64,000 nt of DNA. It comes from Embiotoca jacksoni (lineage: Eukaryota > Chordata > Actinopteri > Embiotocidae). This document shows, piece after piece, positions 34,837-64,000 of the stretch (position 1 is its first letter; each line of letters starts with the position of its first letter). Location: NCBI GenBank assembly GCA_022577435.1, contig JAKOON010000016.1:10584276-10648275 (forward strand). Reading direction: 5' to 3'. Made by a program: the position numbers and the translations under genes. The notes below the pieces were generated by a model. The model was not told the origin of the DNA, ran no database searches, and was given only the letters and a program-made list of their open reading frames with translations.

Positions 34837-35215
34837 CGTGCTGTGGCGAGAAACGGCAGCGCCGCAAGGCAAGGCAGCGTTTCCTCCAAACTAGTGCAGT
34901 TCAACCGGTTTTTTTTTGTGTTTTTTTTTAATCTCCACTCAGGACGATTAAAAAGGTCGGCGGGAGAGACGGGACAGTCAATGTGCTCCTCCAAGATCCT
35001 CAGGTTTACAACGAGAGAGGTGGAGGTGTTCTTTTACATGCGGCTCTCGGCTGCTCCACTCCGCCAGCGCCACGATCGCACCGGGTGGCTCGTCTTGGAC
35101 GAATGACAGCGAGCGGGCGCTAAACGCGGAGGAGGATGTGGTTTCCACACGGCGGACTTAGAGAGAGACACCAAGCAGAACGTCGTGGGGCAGCGTTCCG
35201 TTTCCTTATGGTTCC
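34837..35215 (-). promoter_or_regulatory. ccdc134: ccdc134 promoter and probable non-coding exon 1
   Basis: The most CpG-rich stretch in this part of the window, ending in sense at a consensus donor (CAGCACG|gtgagt, edge 34837). It contains ttccgtttccttat (about 35196-35209), which also occurs at the GTPase gene's first exon (25750-25763). Exact start site unknown. Confidence 0.45.
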
Positions 35216-36878
35216 TCTGAGATAAGATGCTTCACTACTGGCGTCCTGCCAGCAGCAAAACAAAATAAAATTCAATTAAATGGAAGTAAGATAAGTACGT
35301 GTCGGGTTGTATTTGTGGGAGAAATTAAAAGCTTTAAGTGTGGTTGATAAGTTTTAAAGTCAGTTCCATGAGCTTTTAGGTGTTCATATTTTAAGAGGTA
35401 AACTCTTCTTTGAATTAAATTAACATAAAGAGTCCATTTTACCTCCCTGAATGAGTCACCACCACAATAAATCAAGTAGACTACAATTTATTTTCCTCCT
35501 GAAATGCCTGAGAACTATCATCAGACGTATAGTTAACAATTTGCTGAAGAAAAAAAAGCCATGGAAGACATTTTTGCCCAACACTGACATCCCCCAAGCT
35601 GCCAAGCACAACACCAACATCTGCTCCTCCTGGCAGGGAGGCTTTGTCCACCTCATGTTACAAATGTTACAAACGGGTTCCTGTAACAGAGGTTGTCCCT
35701 CAGTGAAACTGTCCTGAACAAATAAAAGAAGTTTAATCAATGCAAAAATGTCCAAATGTTGTTCAGCATCTGATTGTGTCCTTATGGTTTAGAAAATTAT
35801 AGAAACACTCAAGTATAGTGTACTTAATGGTGTCATAATACATGACAAGTAAGAACATTGACCTGTAACAGAAGCACAAATGACTTTTTTATAGTCTAAA
35901 ACTGCTGCAGGTGTAAACAACTTTCAATGAACAAACACATGCAGTAGATTGTTTCACTGTGACGCCGTGAAACTAAAAGAGCATGTGCTGCTTTACGAGC
36001 AGAACCCAAAATCACAGCAGGTATATGGGAATAAAAGAAACTCTGTCTCTCAATGACCAAAGAACTGTCAAACGCATGTCGTAATAATTTCTGAAGCATA
36101 TGCGTCAGTTAGCCGAAGCGTCAGCCTGATGTCAGCGTGAAGTCACACAGACAGAGGGACACATCTCCGACACGTCTGAGGACAAGAGTTAAGGAGCAGT
36201 TCGGTGAAGTGAGTAAATGCAAGAGGGGTGAATGTGTGTGTGTGAAAGAGGACTTACATATATTTTGAAGCGATAAGAAACTATTATGAGATTTCACTTA
36301 AATGTATTCCCTGTGTTTATTGAACATAAGTGCATTGTTATCTTTACTGAGCTACTTCAATCCCAGTTAACAGTGTTCCACTCATTTCTGCTGTATTTGA
36401 TAACCATTCGTGAAAAATGTTTCTCCATATAGCATCAACTGAGAAAAAGTTATATATCAAACAGGACACACACAGACTGAACATATGAGAGTGTGTAGGT
36501 GGGAGGAAGTGAGAGGTAGAGGTAGTGCGAGTGTGTGAAAGTCAATCGGCCTGACAGATGTACTGAAGTCTTTAATCACTGACTTTGACCATACAGTAGA
36601 TCCTGTGTTGTTCGACAACTGTTCAAAGTGAAGACCACAACACAGACATTCAATAAACTGCATGAGAAAATCAATGAAGAGGAGCTGCGAAACGTTTGAA
36701 GTACAGTACGAGTATCTTCCACCAGGTGCTGAGAGCGTGTGTGCATATGTGCTTGTGTGTGTTGACTTTTACTCACAGAGACGTGTGCAGGGTTTTTCCA
36801 AGGTGCGAGGTGTAGTTCATGCGTAGGTGAGAGTGCACGCTGTGTGCAGCGAGTCAGGCTGTGTGTGCTTTATACAGT
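35216..36878 (-). other. mei1: mei1 3' UTR / intergenic
   Basis: Sequence between the mei1 stop codon and the ccdc134 promoter. An AATAAA in sense lies at 36316-36321 and others lie further downstream. No gene seen. Confidence 0.45.
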
Positions 36879-62841
<25,963 letters not shown>

Positions 62842-64000
62842 CTAAAGAACTGAGAGGGACCAACACTGAAAGACAAATGAAAACAGGCACTGAATAGAGA
62901 AATCGTGCTGTGCAACGCAGCATCCTGCAGGTCTGAGGAAAAAGAGGGGAGAGGTGACCTAAACAAAGGAAAGAGCACCATAGCAGGGAGAGAGAAAAAA
63001 GAAGTATGACAAAGAAGACATAGTGGGGAAGGGATAAGGGGCAGCGATCAATGACAACACAGAGGATATACGTAAAGCCCCCACAGGGTGGAAGGAGAGA
63101 CAAAGTAAAGAGGGAAATAGTAGTTAAAGAAACACAGAGAGGAGCAGAGATAAATGTAAACTTAGTGTTCCGTCTGAACACAGTAATAAATGCAATTTTT
63201 TTTTTTTTTAAATACCCAAGTACCAAAAAAAAAAAAAAAAAAGCAAAAATAACAAACAAATATCAAAATGTAATTATTTTTACAGTACACAAAGTGCCAA
63301 ATTACTGCCGAATAACACCGCAAGGGTCAACTGACTCAATATCTGCCAAAAGTCTCACTAACTTACATGCACGCTAAACTCATACACCAAGTAGAAACCA
63401 CCTGTAACAAAGCCTTGGCAACACGGCGAGTGTGCAACTATCTCACTGGGGTTATCAAGTGGGAACTTCCCTTCACTGGTGTTTCATTAGTTCGGCCTAC
63501 GACACCTCAGGAAGGCTCAACAGCAGTCCTGGCATCCAGGACCACTTCCCTCAATACTCACATCCACCACCCTGCTCTACCTGTTTAACATCTAACCTAG
63601 AATGACTTGTGCCTACATACTTTGGCAACATTATCTTTTCACAAAGCCACAAGAACATATATGATACGCACAACCACCATAACCATTCTTCCACAAACTC
63701 ATCCATGACAATTGTGTTCATTCTCATCTTGTGAAGCTAAAAAATTGTATTCAAAAAAAGTCACTCAACTATCAATATCTAGGTTAGTGGGGCTCACATA
63801 TGTTTAAACATTGTTGATACTTATTGACAAGGAGGTTCCAAAGAGTGAAAAAAAAAACAACACACTGTCCACCACCGTTGGTGCTTGAACCCCTAAAGAA
63901 GGGTACAAGAATAAAGAAATGAAATGGGAAAAGGGATGTTGACCGATGGCAAGACAGAGAGCACACCACTGTGGATAGACAGTCAGAAAAAAATGGTATC
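62842..64000. other. mei1: Right-edge stretch: mei1 intron
   Basis: Between the first mei1 exon visible here (acceptor edge 62841, cagttctttag) and the window end no further exon is convincing. It is A/G-rich with poly(T)/poly(A) runs at about 63198-63210 and 63225-63241. An acceptor-like ttctttag at about 63896 opens no clear exon. Confidence 0.5.

Overview
This window looks like nuclear DNA of a teleost fish, probably a percomorph. It has spliced vertebrate genes with small introns and GT..AG sites, very abundant (CA)n/(TG)n microsatellites, and fish-type interspersed repeats (hAT-like MITE ends, an L2/Maui-like LINE tail, CA-flanking repeats, AGGTCA-rich repeats). All protein genes I could assemble lie on the minus strand. 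Identities come from reading the protein against families I know. No database search was run.

Layout from right to left, which is the direction of transcription. The C-terminal half of mei1 has 15 exons from 62841 to 36879; its 5' part lies beyond the right edge. Next come ccdc134 (6 coding exons, 31510-27091, 229 aa), a GIMAP/AIG1-type GTPase gene with an intronless coding region (25185-23224, 653 aa), srebf2 (20 coding exons, 21148-6185, about 1176 aa) and nol12 (6 exons, 2737-1346, 226 aa). At the far left there may be the first exon of another minus-strand gene (429 to about 700). Every assembled reading frame closes in phase across all junctions, which is the main support for the exon calls.

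MEI1-CCDC134-SREBF2 is the same order and orientation as on human 22q13.2. The GIMAP-like gene is an extra member inserted in that block. nol12 directly follows srebf2 here, whereas in human it lies a few Mb away on 22q13.1. The srebf2 intron between exons 17 and 18 carries the mir-33 hairpin, reproducing the vertebrate SREBF2/miR-33 host-gene arrangement: the transcription factor drives sterol synthesis and uptake genes, while the microRNA represses sterol export genes.

Most of the remaining sequence is intron and intergenic DNA rich in simple repeats. Points for a second look are: the GTPase's roughly 260-residue Gly/Ala-rich membrane-like C-terminal region; an orphan coding-like exon in srebf2 intron 1; a possible small two-exon gene nested in the last mei1 intron; alternative-splicing potential inside the srebf2 bHLH loop; long (UG)n tracts placed against splice sites; and a repeat carrying a perfect ERE palindrome overlapping a DR1.
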